In this document: positions 63,313-64,000 of the stretch, piece after piece
Layout: every line of letters begins with the position of its first letter
Numbering within the stretch: position 1 is the stretch's first letter
NCBI GenBank assembly: GCA_030041375.1
Contig: JASHOA010000018.1
Coordinates: forward strand, 1-64,000
Reading direction: 5' to 3'
Length of the DNA stretch: 64,000 nucleotides
Source of the DNA: Acetobacteraceae bacterium
GTDB lineage: Bacteria; Pseudomonadota; Alphaproteobacteria; Acetobacterales; Acetobacteraceae
Translations under genes and position numbers: made by a program
Notes under the pieces: generated by a model
Databases searched by the model: none
What the model was told of the DNA's origin: nothing
What the model saw: only the letters and a program-made list of their open reading frames with translations

Positions 63313-64000
63313 GACGGGTCCCTTGCGGGTCGAGATGACGGTTTTGCTGCAGCCAGAGCTGGCGGTAGATCGCGCAACGCTCCAGGAGAACCCGATGCGG
63401 CGCGATGTCCAGCATTTTGCCCTCGTGCATGACCACGATCAGATCGCAGTCGGTGAGCGACGACATGCGATGCGTGATCAGCACCATGGTCCGGCCCTTG
63501 CCGATGCGCACCAGGTTGGCGTTCACCAGCGCCTCGCTCTCGGGGTCGAGCGCACTGGTCGCCTCATCGAGAATCAAAAGGCGCGGGTCGGTCACCAGGG
63601 CACGGGCGATCGCCAGCCGCTGGCGCTGTCCGCCCGAAATGTTGGTCGAGCCCTCCTGGATGAAGGTTTCGTAGCCGGCCGGCATCCGCTCGATGAACTC
63701 TTCCGCCCCGGCCAGACGCGCTGCGCGCACCGCATCCTCGAGTGTGAGGCCGGCGCGCCCGGCAATGATATTGTCGCGCACCGTGCCGCGGAACAGGAAA
63801 TTGTCTTGCAGCACCACGCCCTGGCTGCGCCGGAGATAGCGAAGATTGATCTCGCGCAGATCGTTGCCATCGAGCTTCACGAATCCCGAATAATCCCGGT
63901 TGATCCCTTGCAGCAGCCGCGCGATCGTCGACTTGCCGGAACCCGACTTGCCGACGATCCCGAGCATGGTGCCGGCCGGAACGGAGAAGGAAACGTCCTT
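63275..64000 (-). CDS. Type I secretion-type ABC exporter ATPase (N-terminal part outside window)
   Basis: This is the C-terminal 241 residues of an ABC exporter that continues past the window edge. Visible are Walker A GKSGSGKSTIARLLQG, Q-loop VVLQDNFLFRGTVRDNI, signature NISGGQRQRLAIARAL, Walker B LLILDEATSALD and the H-loop LITHRMSS. This is the ATPase domain of an HlyB/LapB-like exporter. The following gene is an HlyD-type adaptor overlapping by 38 bases, which supports a type I secretion role. The membrane domain and any peptidase domain cannot be seen. Confidence 0.9.
   Translation of the reverse strand, partial: KDVSFSVPAGTMLGIVGKSGSGKSTIARLLQGINRDYSGFVKLDGNDLREINLRYLRRSQGVVLQDNFLFRGTVRDNIIAGRAGLTLEDAVRAARLAGAEEFIERMPAGYETFIQEGSTNISGGQRQRLAIARALVTDPRLLILDEATSALDPESEALVNANLVRIGKGRTMVLITHRMSSLTDCDLIVVMHEGKMLDIAPHRVLLERCAIYRQLWLQQNRHLDPQGTRHATPAPVPIEAD

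Noticed and set aside
1-64000. tRNA or rRNA genes
   Set aside because: I looked through the intergenic gaps for cloverleaf-like sequence and conserved rRNA stretches and saw none. Gaps are short and mostly hold repeats or hairpins.

Overview
The window is GC-rich (mid-60s per cent by eye), densely packed bacterial DNA. Its gene content points to an alphaproteobacterium, most likely of the Rhodospirillales/Acetobacteraceae type. The pointers are a GapR (DUF2312) gene, the order fabD-fabG-acpP-fabF-mltG, a complete hpnABCDE-shc-hpnG hopanoid operon, a MutL with an endonuclease motif, and a MotA/MotB pair. The placement is inference from gene content only. I saw no rRNA, tRNA, CRISPR array, prophage or plasmid genes.

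Layout. 1-370: the 3' end of a DDE transposase and a MITE-like palindromic element. 369-4175 (minus): motB-motA, a GT39-type membrane glycosyltransferase and a small membrane protein. 4268-6807 (plus): an SDR and mutL. 6891-15713 (minus): an FAD-linked hydroxyacid dehydrogenase, tldD, and a five-gene dipeptide/oligopeptide ABC importer. 16003-19542: a LysR regulator divergent from an exporter-acetyltransferase-exporter cassette. 19683-21114 (minus): a BON-domain protein and a GntR regulator.

21215-33594 (plus) is a long catabolic and uptake run. It holds a sugar ABC importer whose two permeases are fused into one chain, an SDR, two tandem SMP-30-type lactonases, a full branched-chain amino-acid type (Liv) importer and gapR, closed by an 18-bp perfect hairpin. 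Then come an acyl-CoA ligase (minus), pepF and an ABC1/UbiB kinase (plus), and the fatty-acid synthesis cluster ending in mltG. A TauD-type dioxygenase (minus) and a lower-GC sulfotransferase-like gene (plus) follow. 45572-54250 (minus) is the hopanoid operon hpnA-B-C-D-E-shc-hpnG plus a ureohydrolase, almost every junction overlapping, with hpnL divergent. 55374-59706 (minus) is an RND efflux pump with its lipoprotein adaptor. 60056-64000 (minus) is a type I secretion-type ABC/HlyD pair followed by a Sel1-repeat protein.

The most unusual structure is a dispersed intergenic repeat of about 105 bp made of two hairpin modules. I found eight full, partial or decayed copies. They sit almost only between genes, two are in tandem, and four lie exactly at a gene's 3' end so that the repeat's terminal CTAG (TTAG in one decayed copy) supplies or abuts the TAG stop codon. 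Two copies in opposite orientation flank the compositionally odd sulfotransferase gene. Other points worth checking are the fused sugar permease with a partner ATPase that has altered nucleotide-binding motifs, the ureohydrolase translationally coupled to the hopanoid operon, and the EamA-acetyltransferase-EamA cassette with a clear LysR-type palindrome.
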